NCBI GenBank assembly: GCA_022559845.1
Contig: CM040123.1
Location: 299,696,642 to 299,760,641 of the forward strand
Length of the DNA stretch: 64,000 bases
Source: Amorphophallus konjac
Lineage: Eukaryota > Streptophyta > Magnoliopsida > Alismatales > Araceae
Direction of reading: 5' to 3'
Made by a program: the position numbers and the translations under genes. Below, piece by piece: positions 12,473 to 22,976 of the stretch (within the stretch, counting starts at the first letter, position 1; every line of letters starts with the position of its first letter). Below the pieces are notes generated by a model that searched no databases, was not told the origin of the DNA, and worked only from the letters and a program-made list of their open reading frames with translations.

Positions 12473-15124
12473 TCAACCCGCGACCATAGTCGGGGAACGG
12501 CGCTTCAGCCTTTCGAAGTGGCCCGGACACACCCTCATGCTGGCTATGATGTCTTGCTTGCCTAGTATTGCTGCCGTGTGCTCACGTCGGGCTCTCGGGC
12601 TATTTTGTGGTGGCACTCCGAAGGTGTCCCTCGCAAGGATAGGTGTAAGCTCAAGGCACTCACTAGGATCCACCGCGGTGCCCTTAGTGGGTGTTGGATC
12701 CGCTACATGAGAAATTGGGAGAATCCCAAAACCCTTTTGGATGTTCAACCCATAAGCCGGTTTGCCAAAGCCACTCGGAACTTGGCAAGGTCCAAGTCCT
12801 CGTGCCCTCAAGTTGGAGGTGACCCTAAAGTAGAGCCACTCCAAAGCCATCATCGCCAAGTTATCAACTTGGAATTCAAAGTGGTGCTTAGGAGTTTGTG
12901 CTCGCTTCTTGTGAATCCCACCGCTTGTTGCTTGATACTTGCTTGAATGCATATGCCATGCACTATGATGCAATGTGAGTTGACAATGTATGGTATGAAA
13001 AGGTGGTCCAGGACAACCACATATAGACCTATCATGCATTGATGTTATGAAGATTTTGAAGGATTTGGGAGGACCGGGGCATCCATAGGTGTCCCTCTTA
13101 CAAGTGAGTGTGATGAATGTTGGGGGACCCGGACACCCATGTAGGCTCCTAGCATACATAAGACCAATGGTGAATTGGGGAGGACCGTTACACCCAAATA
13201 GGGACCACTCATGCTTCCTACTTGACATGTGGGTGATGTGAATGAATGGACCCGTCTTTCTAATCATGCCAAGTGGTGTGTGGTGCCAAGACTTATGCAC
13301 TCCTATCCTAGAGATGACTTCTATGTGCATGGGTATGGGGTGGCCCTTGAGCTTCCACTCGTATGGATCAAAGGGATCTAAGAAGGGGAAAATCATGGAG
13401 TGGGGCAACTCATCAATCCCAAGGTGTATGTTGCCGAAGGTCAAGGCTCCCATGGTGTAACCCGAGTCTAGGAAGGGAGGGGTTTGGTTCAACATAGGTG
13501 GTAAGGGTAGGGTAAGGTGGGTGGTGAATAAGGTAAGTGGGTCACATGGAGATCTAGGTTTCCATAGGAAAGGGTCGAAGGGATCATGGTAAGGGTCACC
13601 TAGATAGGGGTACTCCATGTCCTCAAGGTCCTCATATGGTGGGGAGTCGCCTTCCTCTAATGAAATGGTTGGGCCGGTGTATGGGGTGGGTTGGTTGGTA
13701 AAGGTTCTAGGAATCACAATGGTAGGGGAGTGGACCGGGATGGGCTCTTCCACTATGGGGAGAATGAAAAGGAGGTCACTAGTGTAGCAACCAATAGTGC
13801 AAATCGAGGTGATAGACCCAATGCATGGATGGATGAGGTCAAGGCTCTTGGGTCGGTCCGCCCCTAGGGTCAACAAAGAAGTCAAGTCTAATTGCCACTC
13901 TAGACCTTGGAGGAGATCATCGCAACATTCTACCTCATAGTAGGATTGGATTGTGGTGTGATAGGAGTGGAAGGGTACAATGGGAAAGTTTTGCTCCATG
14001 GGTGGGTAAACATAGGACATGATGGGGTGAATTGGTCTCTCCTTTAGCCATCTAGCTAGGGGCCCATCTATGATTACGGTGCTATTTGTGAAGGCTTGTG
14101 GCTCTTGGGGGTCCAAGCTATGTGGAGGAGACATTTGTGATTCTTCCTCACCATAGGTATGAACTTGGGTTTCCTCAAGGATGGGGATGGGTTCCGGAAT
14201 GGTATCTACTCCCATGTGGATGGTTGTGGTCTCCTTTTTCAAGGGAATGGGAAGGTCTATTGAGGGTGGGGTGATGATGGTTGGTGCATGGTGTACCCGG
14301 GGTGGTGGGTAATGGGAAACTTGGTTTTGGATACGGAGGGGAAGTAGTGGAAGCCTAGGTTGAGGAAAGATTGGGGTAGGAAGTGGGAGGTGGGTTGGGT
14401 GAGGGGTTTTGGGTTGATTTGTTTTGGGAGATGTGTCCCTTTTTGGGGACGATGGTGGGTTTGGGGTGGTGGTCAAGGGGGCTTGTGGGGTACGGGTTTG
14501 GTGAGGGGTTTTGGGTTTGGGGGTGGTGGCCATTATGGGCCTAGGTGGAGGGGTGGACACGGTGTCCACTTGGTTTTGAATGGTGAGGGTTGGATGAGTG
14601 GTGGTCATCATGGAGGGAATTGGGTCGGTTAGGGGTCTCTTGCCCTTGGGATCGTTTGGGGTGGAAGTGGGGGCTAAAGGGGCTTGACTAGTGTAGGTTA
14701 GGGAAGGGGGTTTTGGTTGGGGTGTGGGGGCCCTCATGGGGTTAGGTGGGGAGGTGGAGGCCTTGGACACTTGGGTTCTAGTGGTAAGGGTTTGGACGGG
14801 TGGGGTTGGAGGAGTGGGAGTGCCCCTCGAGTTTTGGTAACCCGAGTAGGAGGGAGGAGGTCGGGGAGTGTAGACTTTCCTAAGTTCGGCTTTCATGTTC
14901 TCCCATGTGTTAATAGGCTCTAGCCTCATAACCCTCCTAAATTGTTCAATGAACTTCCACCTATCCTCGGCATGGTACACAAGTCGACTCTTGGCAAGGT
15001 AGATTCTCATGGGTTCAGTCATTGGATTCCTCTTAAAGTATTTGTCCATGTTTTCCTCCCACTCTAAATATGCACTAGGGTGGTATCCATTAAAGATAAG
15101 GTCCTCAAATAGGACTATGCCCAA
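12473..15124 (-). CDS. E1 protein: gag head fused to Pro-rich linker and unknown C-terminal domain
   Basis: 883 codons open without a stop. The frame as listed starts at TTG; the first ATG is residue 26, and an ATG further upstream (15190) is cut off by TAG at 15155-15157. Residues 19-86 (YLEWEENMDKYF to AELRKVY) match the first half of a plant gypsy gag. Residues 90-300 are Pro/Thr-rich. Residues 354-457 form a domain shared with E3 (YPPM, PIV, SYHTT, then HPCIGSITSICTIGC and LPI). An acidic stretch with DPFDPF follows at 514-519 (again DPFDPY at 583-588), then GCxGPP repeats at 644-707 and an unrecognised tail. There is no zinc knuckle and no catalytic motif I recognise. The role is unknown; structural Gag-like or accessory are the options. 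Confidence 0.75.
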   Translation of the reverse strand: MGIVLFEDLIFNGYHPSAYLEWEENMDKYFKRNPMTEPMRIYLAKSRLVYHAEDRWKFIEQFRRVMRLEPINTWENMKAELRKVYTPRPPPSYSGYQNSRGTPTPPTPPVQTLTTRTQVSKASTSPPNPMRAPTPQPKPPSLTYTSQAPLAPTSTPNDPKGKRPLTDPIPSMMTTTHPTLTIQNQVDTVSTPPPRPIMATTPKPKTPHQTRTPQAPLTTTPNPPSSPKRDTSPKTNQPKTPHPTHLPLPTPIFPQPRLPLLPLRIQNQVSHYPPPRVHHAPTIITPPSIDLPIPLKKETTTIHMGVDTIPEPIPILEETQVHTYGEEESQMSPPHSLDPQEPQAFTNSTVIIDGPLARWLKERPIHPIMSYVYPPMEQNFPIVPFHSYHTTIQSYYEVECCDDLLQGLEWQLDLTSLLTLGADRPKSLDLIHPCIGSITSICTIGCYTSDLLFILPIVEEPIPVHSPTIVIPRTFTNQPTPYTGPTISLEEGDSPPYEDLEDMEYPYLGDPYHDPFDPFLWKPRSPCDPLTLFTTHLTLPLPPMLNQTPPFLDSGYTMGALTFGNIHLGIDELPHSMIFPFLDPFDPYEWKLKGHPIPMHIEVISRIGVHKSWHHTPLGMIRKTGPFIHITHMSSRKHEWSLFGCNGPPQFTIGLMYARSLHGCPGPPTFITLTCKRDTYGCPGPPKSFKIFITSMHDRSICGCPGPPFHTIHCQLTLHHSAWHMHSSKYQATSGGIHKKRAQTPKHHFEFQVDNLAMMALEWLYFRVTSNLRARGLGPCQVPSGFGKPAYGLNIQKGFGILPISHVADPTPTKGTAVDPSECLELTPILARDTFGVPPQNSPRARREHTAAILGKQDIIASMRVCPGHFERLKRRSPTMVAG

Positions 15125-15276
15125 AGGGGTGTCAATCGGACCTTTGCGGAGGGCCTAGTAAGATAGATGTGACTTACATGAAGTAGCCATGCTAGTGGAC
15201 AAAAGAGATGCAACCGAAGACTCTAAATGCATAGACACGCCCTAGGACCAACTTGATAGAGACAAGTTGTGAACTT

Positions 15277-15288
15277 GCTCTGATACCA
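15277..15288 (-). other. Primer binding site of E1
   Basis: The minus strand reads TGGTATCAGAGC (initiator-Met tRNA type), two bases from the right LTR at 15291. It shows that the right LTR is the 5' LTR. Confidence 0.9.
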
Positions 15289-15290
15289 CT

Positions 15291-17529
15291 TGATATAATA
15301 CCAACCTTAGACCTATTTAGTAAGCATTCAAGTTTGAGCAGCGGACTCACACTAGCGAGCTCACCCGTATGGCGCACACTAGTACCCGATGGCGACTAGG
15401 CGATGTTGGAGAGGGTCCGAGGCGGGACCTTTAGGCTCCAGTGGTTGGCTAGCTTGGGAAGAGCCCCAAATGGGCCTAGGATGCCCAAATCATGGGCGGA
15501 CAACACACCAAGGGTGTGGGTTAAGTGGATGCTCTCACAACTCGCCCGCGGTGGTCACTCAATTTGGTGGCAATTTAAATCGGACACTCTCATTCCGCCG
15601 ACGGAGTAACTAAAGCAATACTAAGCTAAGCAAGTCCATTACAGCAATGAGGGATGTTCAGGAGCTCACCTAGCCGGCGTGAAGACACCGACTCCGGCCG
15701 GAGACGGGGGCGAGCGGGGAGGCGAGGGTATGCACCCGCACGTCGCGTCGATTGAAGCTTCAAACCTGCGACTTAATAATGACATGAACTACACCCCATG
15801 CAAGGGGGGGATCTCGGGGTAGGGATTAAGTGAATTACAGCCAAAACTACCTCCACGCAGGGAGGGGCCTTCAGCCGGCCAAGCGGGGTGGGGAATTATG
15901 CAAAGAGACCGACTTTCCGAGCTCCGCCGGTTCTACCTTTCTTCTGTATTTCTGGATAGGGGGTCGATGTTGACGCTGCCAAAAATTCCACCGAGCTCAG
16001 AACCTGATGAGACTTAAGCCAAAAGCTTGCTAACGGACCAAGGATGATCTCTGAATTTTTTCTGAGCCTGGTACAGTAGTTGCTGGCCGGGGCAGAGTCT
16101 GGAACCGGACTGATTGGTTCTGCCTCTGTCTGGTGCAGAACAATGTGGCTGGTTGCAGAGGGTGCCACGATCACTACCAAGCTCTGATTGAGGCGAGATT
16201 TGAACCGTTGTAACTGTGGTCGAGTCTTCTTTCTGTCGGCACTGACAGCGAGGTCGGCAGATGTCGGAGAAGACCAGGACGATCAGATGAGTAGAGGGGT
16301 GTTGGTTCTGGCTCCTGTAAACTGACCTGACACACTTGGAGTAGAAAATTTGTAACTTGAGATGCCGATATCCAAATGCAGCTCGGCTTCTTGAGGATGA
16401 AAGAGGACTTGAGAGGGAAGAATTTTTCTGAAGAACACTTTTTCTGAATCCCAAAAGGTTTGCCGTGGCCGATCTTACACTCTCGCTCTGGCTCTCTGCC
16501 TGGGGTCTTCTGCGCAGTCGAGGGAGATCGGCTCCTACGGACAGCTCCGACCTCGGAAGCTGGCGAGACCACCTTTGTTGGAAAGCTAACTCGCAGACGA
16601 TTCCAGAAATGTAGGCCTTGTCACCTGAATCTGTGAGGGACGGTCGTGTCTGCCTCTGCAAGTCGCTACAACTCTGCTGCCTGAAACAGAGATAGAATGA
16701 GGAGATGTGCAAGGGGAGAGCAAGGGGGAGGGGGGGTGAACTTGGTTTGACCAAGGGGGAGGTGGGGGGCGAATTTGGGAGCTTGGGGGTGGGGGGAGAT
16801 GAAAGAGCACAGCCCAAGGGGAGGGAAATTCGAATTTGGGCTTAGGGAAGGGCCCCTTCAACCTTGGGGAGAGGAAGGGGTGCTTAGGAAGTGGTGTTGG
16901 GTAGTTGGGGGTTGGGAGGTGGGGTGTGGATTGGAGGATGCCACCCTGGGTTGGGGGGGGAGTTAAATGAGTGTATGGGGAAGGGGAGAGGTCTTAATGA
17001 GGGGTGAATGGGGAGGAGAGAGAAAATTCCAAAAATTGGGGTGGAGGGAGAGAGAGAGAGAGGGGGGGACCCCTTAGAGAGAGAGAGAGGGATAAAGAGA
17101 GAGAGAGAGATATTGAGAGAGGAAGCTAGAGGGATTTGGAGTTTTTCTGGAATTCAATATTCATGCATAAGTTCTTACAAATGAGAGAGGGGTGGGGCTA
17201 TTTATAGACTCCACACTTTTCCTAAGACCAAACTGACCCTGACAAACTAACTAATGACCAAACAGTCTAAGGGAGGGGCGCCCCTGGGCCTAGCCCAATG
17301 AATTGGGCCCATTAACCTATCAAACCAACATAATGACTCAATACTTAGGAAAATGACTCAACAACCTAGGTACATGACTCAAATAAAGGGAAAATTACAT
17401 GATATTGACTCAAAGAAAATGTGAAGATTACATGATTAGACTCAAAAATACATGACTAACATAATGGCGCTTGCCGACGAACAATCCGAGTCCGGAGAAA
17501 ATGTGGAGGGGCAAGGGATGCCCTCATCA
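15291..17529 (-). repeat. 5' LTR of E1
   Basis: A near-identical partner of 10125-12374, beginning TGATATAATACC and ending CCCTCATCA. The minus-strand TATA box is at 17198-17206. The (GA)n stretches near 17050-17110 are shorter than in the left LTR. Confidence 0.9.
16014..16817 (-). CDS. Open frame of 267 codons inside the E1 right LTR (doubtful gene)
   Basis: This is the copy of the MGCALSS frame of the left LTR, with scattered substitutions and a slightly earlier stop. As the right LTR is the 5' LTR, this copy is the one that would lie in the leader of a transcript. The same doubts apply: no family match and LTR composition bias. Confidence 0.25.
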   Translation of the reverse strand: MGCALSSPPTPKLPNSPPTSPLVKPSSPPLPLALPLHISSFYLCFRQQSCSDLQRQTRPSLTDSGDKAYISGIVCELAFQQRWSRQLPRSELSVGADLPRLRRRPQAESQSESVRSATANLLGFRKSVLQKNSSLSSPLSSSRSRAAFGYRHLKLQIFYSKCVRSVYRSQNQHPSTHLIVLVFSDICRPRCQCRQKEDSTTVTTVQISPQSELGSDRGTLCNQPHCSAPDRGRTNQSGSRLCPGQQLLYQAQKKFRDHPWSVSKLLA

Positions 17530-18272
17530 GTGTTGTTCCTCGGGTTGGTCCTGGTATGATGGGATTAGCGGTTAGTGAGATCTCGGATGGTTCGTTGTGG
17601 GTGTTCCACGAGCATTGGTGGAGGCCGACGAGTTTTGATGCGAGGATCGGTGTTAGCCGGTGGACATTGGTTGTGTTCGGCTTTCATGGTAAGAGCCATT
17701 GATTGTGTAGAGCCGTTATGAGCGTTATGATTGGTGATGTGAGATTAGGTGAGTTTCGGCTCTCGAAATTATAGTTACTGACCTTGTGGAGGTGTTAGAT
17801 ATGTCGCGGTTAGCCGTGATGGCCGTTAGAGTTGTGCTCGTGGTTGGTATTGCAATTGTGCCCCCTATGAGGAGTTTCTGGCGTTCCCTGGTCAAGGAGG
17901 TCGTTGTCCTGAATGGACTGTTGGGTGAGGTCTTCCCTAGCATTAGGTGGAGTGGTGGCTGGTATTAGGTGCTTTCCTCCTTGTGTAGGGCGTGTTGCCT
18001 GTTATTACGCCAGGAAGCTTTGAGAAGCTGAGGTGTTGCCAGACTCATCCATCTGTGTGTGCCTCGGGCGGTCCAAGGATTGGTTTGGATCGGCGTATGG
18101 GTGAGAGAGGACCTTATTGGTTGTATCGATCTGGCATTGTCCCTCAGAAGAGTCGTGTGGAGTAAGGCGTTTGTGTTGTGCTTTGGTGGTATGGTCATTA
18201 GAGGAGCTCTCCCTCTTGAGTTATATGAATCGATCTAATTTCGAGGATGAAATTTGTTTAAGGGAGGAGGTC
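17530..18272 (+). other. LARD-B internal 3' segment with PPT
   Basis: It starts with the right copy of the E1 target duplication. No gene is recognisable; frames are short and G/T-biased. It ends in AAGGGAGGAGG (18260-18270) directly before the LARD-B LTR, the expected place for a polypurine tract. Confidence 0.6.
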
Positions 18273-18412
18273 TGTCACGACCCGGGTTTTTTGGATCTTT
18301 TTCTGTGGGTCGCGAATCCTATCCGAGTGGGATTCGGACTTTAATTTCAGATTTTTGGACACTCATATGGTGCTTTTGTAGGTCATTTCAGGTGCGTGGC
18401 GGCGAGTTCAAC

Positions 18413-20894
18413 TGATGCGGGACAGATGACCGACTCGGGCTAAGACGTACGACCGGCTCGTTGTGCGGCCAGCACTAGCACACTAAGGCAAGCTGGGCGG
18501 CTGACCACCGTGGTATTTTCCGGGTGGGGAAGTCTCTCAACAGTGACTCTCTTGAGCCCGACGATCGTCCCATGCGAGGGAAACGTGGGGATCGTGGCGA
18601 TTAAGAAACCACCGTCGCCTAGGGTGCTAATTCGCGCTCGGTGCTCGATTGGAGCCACGGAACGGGCGCTCACAACTCACAATCACGGTGAATTTGAAAC
18701 TAGCTATCGGCCCTATTCTCACAAACGCAGCAATATAGAAAGCATACTAAACAGCAATGTGAGTGGGGAACGAATCGCGTACCTCCACGACAAGGCGTGG
18801 GGAAGACACCCCGGCCGATTTCCGAACAACCCCAATACACAATTGAATTAAATTTTACAAATTCAGAAGCTTGGCCCACTCCACACAGGGAGGTATCAGG
18901 CTACAATCGATAACTTTGGGGTTGTTGGAACCCGGGTTGACGGGCAGCACTCTTCGGAGTCGAGGGAGGCGAGTCGGGGCCGATCGGGTATGCCGAGGGT
19001 GAACCGACCCGGTTCTGTCCACGCTGGTCTCCCTGCGCAGCGAACTTGCGAAGGCCGGTACAGCTAGATCCGAGATCCGATCGGAGTGCCATTTTTTGGA
19101 GAACGATGGCAACTACACGCCGTTTCTCTGCTCCGAAGGGCGTGATCAGATCTTTTCAGATCTGAGCGCAGCAGTGGCTGCACGAAGCCTCTGGTTCTGC
19201 TCGCACACAACTGCACAGGAACAAAAAGAATTATGGGAAAAATGGTTGCCGAGGCCCGATCGAGGCGCCGCTTATGGGAGATCATCGGCGACGTCCGGAG
19301 GAAGAAGCTCTCCGAAGACCTCACACAGATCTCACCCGGATGAGGCGGGGCAGGCTCGGGAAGTCGGTGCTGGTTCTGAGCCGGATTTGCTTAGATCTCT
19401 TACGTGATCTCACGAGAATCGCCTCCACGGACAACACGATGATCGGATCGAGGCGAGATTGCGGCAACGTGAAGAGGACTTGAAATCCTATGATCTCTCT
19501 TCAGGAAGCAGCTTTAGATGGCATCAGGGTTGGGCTAGAGAAATTAGGGGAAAAATGGTTGCCGAGGCCCGATTGAGGCGCCGCTTGTCAGAGATCGTCG
19601 GCGACGTCCGGAGGAAGAAGCTCTACAAAAATCTCACACAGATCTCAGCCGGATGAGGCGGGGCAGGCTCGGGAAGTCGGTGCTGCTTCTGAGCCAGATC
19701 TGCTCAGATCTCTTGCGCGATCTCATGAGAATCGCCTCCACGGACAGCACGGTGATCGGATCGAGGCGAGATTGGTGGCAACGCGAAGAGGACTCGAAAT
19801 CCTATGATCTCTCTTCAGGCACCAGCTTCAGATGGTGTTGGGGTGGGGCTGGAGAAATTAAAACACAGTCATCTTCAGATCTGGGCAGCAATCAGGGACC
19901 GATCTGCGCGCCTCCACGAAAAGAAGTCTTGCCGTCGCTCACGAACTCCGATCGACATGAAACCAGTGCTGAAATCTTCCTAACTCTCAGATGTATCACT
20001 GAGATTTTTTGGGGAAAAATAAAGTATGAGGAAGAGGGGGATACAAGGTCGAGTCACATGACCCAATTCTGTCCTGTCACGGGACAGAACCAAGGGAGTC
20101 ACACCCAAGGAAACACAAGAGAATCTCTCTCCAATGTAATTTTCTCTCAACAAACTTTCATTAACTTGTGCACAAACACTATACATGCCTTTAAATAGAC
20201 AATGGCAAGGGGTAGAGGGGAGGGGGCTGCGTGGGATTCAAGAAGGGAGAGGGGGGGTGCGCATGGATCATGACACTTGGTGAAAGGGAAAGGGAGACAA
20301 GGGGACATGGTTGCTCACCTACCTTTGAAATTGAAGGTAAAGGTGGTAGGTTGCAGCCAATTTTGTATTTGACCAGCAACCATTTGAATGCCCCATGTGG
20401 TAAATGAAGGTGGAAAGAAAAGAAATTCAAACAACTAGCCTAATATGACAAAATAGGGGGCGCCCTCTACTTGGGCCTCCAATTGGGCCATTTGGCCATG
20501 GCTTAAGCCCACTCCATCATTCTTGTTTAGCCCTTTCCATAGAGCCCATGAGTGAAGGGAGCCCATTCTAGATAGCCCAACCTAGATAGCCCATGTAGGA
20601 AGGAAGCCCAATTGGGCCATGCATGGCTTATGGATCCATTACAATGGACCAAGGCCACTCCTTTCTTAATGCTCAAGGGCCTTAACCAATTGGCCCTTTA
20701 AGAGCCTTACAACCAGTCCATTATGCAAACCCAAATAGAATGTTCATTACAAGCCCAATTTCAATGCAAAAAGAGTCCAAATTGAAGCCAAATTGTCCCT
20801 AATTTGAAGTGAAGCCGAAGTAGTCCACTTGGTGCTCCGCGTATGGCACCGTCGGTTCGCCAATGTGTCACTGATCGCCCTGGTGTCCGCACCA
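18413..20894 (-). repeat. 3' LTR of E2, 2482 bp
   Basis: It begins TGATGCGGGACAG and ends GTCCGCACCA. It is longer than its partner because of a tandem duplication at 19235-19860. A TATTTAA box candidate lies on the minus strand at 20191-20197. A CCACG...CGTGG inverted repeat near 18785-18805 resembles one in the E3 LTR. Confidence 0.93.
19235..19860. repeat. 313-bp tandem duplication in the E2 left LTR
   Basis: Units are 19235-19547 and 19548-19860, each starting GGGAAAAATGGTTGCCG. The two units differ at clearly more positions than unit 1 differs from the single unit in the right LTR (24200-24500). Confidence 0.85.
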
Positions 20895-20931
20895 ATTCTC
20901 CCCGGGTGGGAGGAACTCGACCCCGTCGAGT
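20895..20931 (-). other. PPT and pre-PPT hairpin of E2
   Basis: The minus strand reads GGGGAGAAT directly before the LTR. Twenty bases from the LTR there is a perfect 7-bp stem, ACTCGAC-GGG-GTCGAGT (20915-20931), identical to that of E3. Confidence 0.8.
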
Positions 20932-21164
20932 AATGGTCGTGAAACTTGAGCTCTCCACATGTGATCAGGGCGTTGTTCATCGTGGGGCATCCTCGCCAAC
21001 GCACTAGGACGTGTTGGTAGGCTCCGTTCCTGTGATCACCTGCTCATCCTGTATACAATCTGTATGCGTGCGTTGAGGCTGGAAGAGTGGACTCTCGGGT
21101 GGTGTATTCCTCACAATAGGAGGAGAAAGCCCAAAACTCACTAGGATCACCGCGGGTTCCAATA

Positions 21165-21380
21165 TGCTACCAGATCTGAAACATGGAACGTCGAAATGAC
21201 ACCATAGTCGCCCGGTAGTTCAATATCGTACGCATTCGGACCCACTTGTTTCTTGACCTGGAAAGGGTGGGTATCGTGGACCTAGAGTTGCTTTCGGTCT
21301 CTGGGAGGAAACCAATCAGGTATGACCCTGATCTAGACGTACTCTCCTTTTGAATCCACGGATATGTAGCATGCATCGGC
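21165..21380 (-). pseudogene. Remnant of gypsy integrase C-terminal region
   Basis: Read on the minus strand, a broken frame gives FPPRDRKQL, then HDTHPFQVKKQVGPNAY and DIELPGDYGVISTFHVSDL. This is the typical end of plant gypsy integrase (PFQV, NAYxLxLP, ISxTFNVSDL). It has stops and frame breaks and no catalytic D,D,E core. It lies between gag and the 3' LTR, where pol would end, and shows that E2 lost pol internally rather than never having had it. Confidence 0.75.
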
Positions 21381-21578
21381 TACCTCCTATACATGCTTGA
21401 CTGGCCTTTGGTTGGGACACGACTTATGCAAACCATATGTATGAAAGAAAACAACTAGAGAGACAAACAAACACACACACATGAACTTAGACATACATAC
21501 ACACCAAACAAACAATGCAACCAAAAGCTGGAGACTTTTAGAAATCTAACATGAACCTACTGACTTCTACATGGGGGT

Positions 21579-22976
21579 TCAGAGGTTCGGGAGGATCACT
21601 CCCAAGTGCGCATCGCCCTGGGTACCCGGGTTTTCAGGCTCATCTAAAAGCTGATCAAAGTACTCTTGCTCGAGTTCGGGGTTTGCCACATAGGTGACCT
21701 CTACTAGCCCCGGAGTGGGGTCGCGGACTGGGGTGTCCGAAATAGCCAAGGATTCCCGAGTGGGGCACTTGGCCGCAAAGTGGCCAATCCCACCACACCT
21801 ATAGCACTGGTCACGTGGCCCTGTGCTAGAAGATGCTCCACCGGTCATCGGTCCCTTTCCCTTGTCTTCTCGTCGGACCGGGGGTGATGGGAGCTGAGGT
21901 CGGGTAGGCAAAGTGGGCTGCTGGGGTTGTGAGGTGGGGATGGGTGCCTGTGGGCTAGGGGGAGGCTCCCTTGGAGGGGGATGCCGAGGTCTGAGAGCAA
22001 AGGGGTCCTGGTGAGGGGGTTCCGGAGGATGAACCACCGGAAATAGGCTATAGGAACTAGGTGTGGTCCGAGTGTCGGACCCACGTTGATGGATGGACCC
22101 CGGTCGTTGGACGGGAGCAAAATCTGACTCAAACTGCTCTAATTCAAGAGCAACTTGATAGGCGGCCTCTAGTGTGGTCACATTGCGGCGAAAGAGCTCG
22201 TACTGATAGTGGGGCCGCAGACCACGACGGAAGCGGGAAATAGGCATCGTGCTCTCTTCCGAGATGTCACATCGTAAAAAATATTCATCAAACTCGGCGA
22301 TGTACTCGAACACAGACCTATCACCTTGGGTGAGAGTTTGCCACCGGTCAATGAGCCGTTGACGGTACGAGGTGGGAAGATACTTAGTTCTAAGCCTTTC
22401 CTTCATTTCATCCCAAGACTCTACTGGGGGCTCTCGACGCTGATAGAGCAAGCTCTCCACATTGTCCCAATAAGTTTGTGCCTGCCCTAGAAACTTCATT
22501 TTGGCGAACCTGACTCTCCGGAGGTCCGTCATTTCGAACCACTCGAAGTACCGGTCCATGTCGGCCTCCCAATCGAGATAGACCTTTGGGTCCAAAGACC
22601 CGTTGAATGTGGGAGGGTCTGCTCGCACGGTCCTAAGGACTCGATCGTCCTCCTCCTCTCTTGGCTGATGGAAGCCATGACGGCATCGGCCATTTCCCCC
22701 AAATGCATTATCGGACCCATAGTCTTCTAGTCCAAGGTCACGAGGTTGTGGTTCGAGGACCTGGCGAAGGGCGGGTTGAGGAGCGGGTGCGGGCTGATTT
22801 TGGGCCACGGGAGCGGGCTGGATTTGGGCCATGGGAGCGGGTTGGACTTGGGCCACCGCGGGAGGAGGTGTGGGTGGGCCCTGAGCCTCTCCAGGGGGGT
22901 CCCCGTTTGACATTCTCTCTAGTCGTCCAACTAGATCTTGGGCAGACCTGTCGGAGGTCTCCATGCGTTCCTCCAT
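21579..22976 (-). CDS. gag: E2 Gag polyprotein with zinc knuckle
   Basis: 465 codons from ATG. The central part is a plant gypsy Gag domain (YLDWEADMDRYFEW, AKMKFLGQAQTYWDN, WDEMKERLRTKYLP, then GDRSVFEYIAEFDEYF, RFRRGLRPHYQYEL). A Pro-rich stretch follows, then one CCHC zinc knuckle CYRCGGIGHFAAKC, which in Gag proteins binds the element RNA. The frame is also open upstream: an ATG at 23114 starts MAHPRDAASG and runs in frame to TGA at 22980-22982, two codons before this start, so one nonsense change probably cut off about 44 N-terminal residues. This is the only gag in the window that looks close to functional. Gag forms the virus-like particle in the cytoplasm. Confidence 0.9.
   Translation of the reverse strand: MEERMETSDRSAQDLVGRLERMSNGDPPGEAQGPPTPPPAVAQVQPAPMAQIQPAPVAQNQPAPAPQPALRQVLEPQPRDLGLEDYGSDNAFGGNGRCRHGFHQPREEEDDRVLRTVRADPPTFNGSLDPKVYLDWEADMDRYFEWFEMTDLRRVRFAKMKFLGQAQTYWDNVESLLYQRREPPVESWDEMKERLRTKYLPTSYRQRLIDRWQTLTQGDRSVFEYIAEFDEYFLRCDISEESTMPISRFRRGLRPHYQYELFRRNVTTLEAAYQVALELEQFESDFAPVQRPGSIHQRGSDTRTTPSSYSLFPVVHPPEPPHQDPFALRPRHPPPREPPPSPQAPIPTSQPQQPTLPTRPQLPSPPVRREDKGKGPMTGGASSSTGPRDQCYRCGGIGHFAAKCPTRESLAISDTPVRDPTPGLVEVTYVANPELEQEYFDQLLDEPENPGTQGDAHLGVILPNL

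Larger units (their letters stand above)
10125..17529 (-). mobile_element. E1: complete gag-only LTR retrotransposon, 7.4 kb
   Basis: LTRs lie at 10125-12374 and 15291-17529, with a minus-strand PBS beside the right LTR and a perfect 5-bp target duplication GTGTT (10120-10124 and 17530-17534). The two LTRs are nearly identical by eye, so insertion was fairly recent. The 2.9 kb interior holds one long minus-strand frame (gag head plus unknown C-terminal domain) and no protease, RT, RNase H or integrase. It matches the TR-GAG type of non-autonomous element. It lies inside the LARD-B interior. Confidence 0.92.

Noticed and set aside
14360..14923. Gly/Trp-rich plus-strand frames
   Set aside because: They are the reverse of the Pro/Thr-rich linker of the E1 protein.
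12473..15124. Envelope-like protein for E1
   Set aside because: No signal peptide or membrane segment is seen, and the frame begins with Gag sequence.
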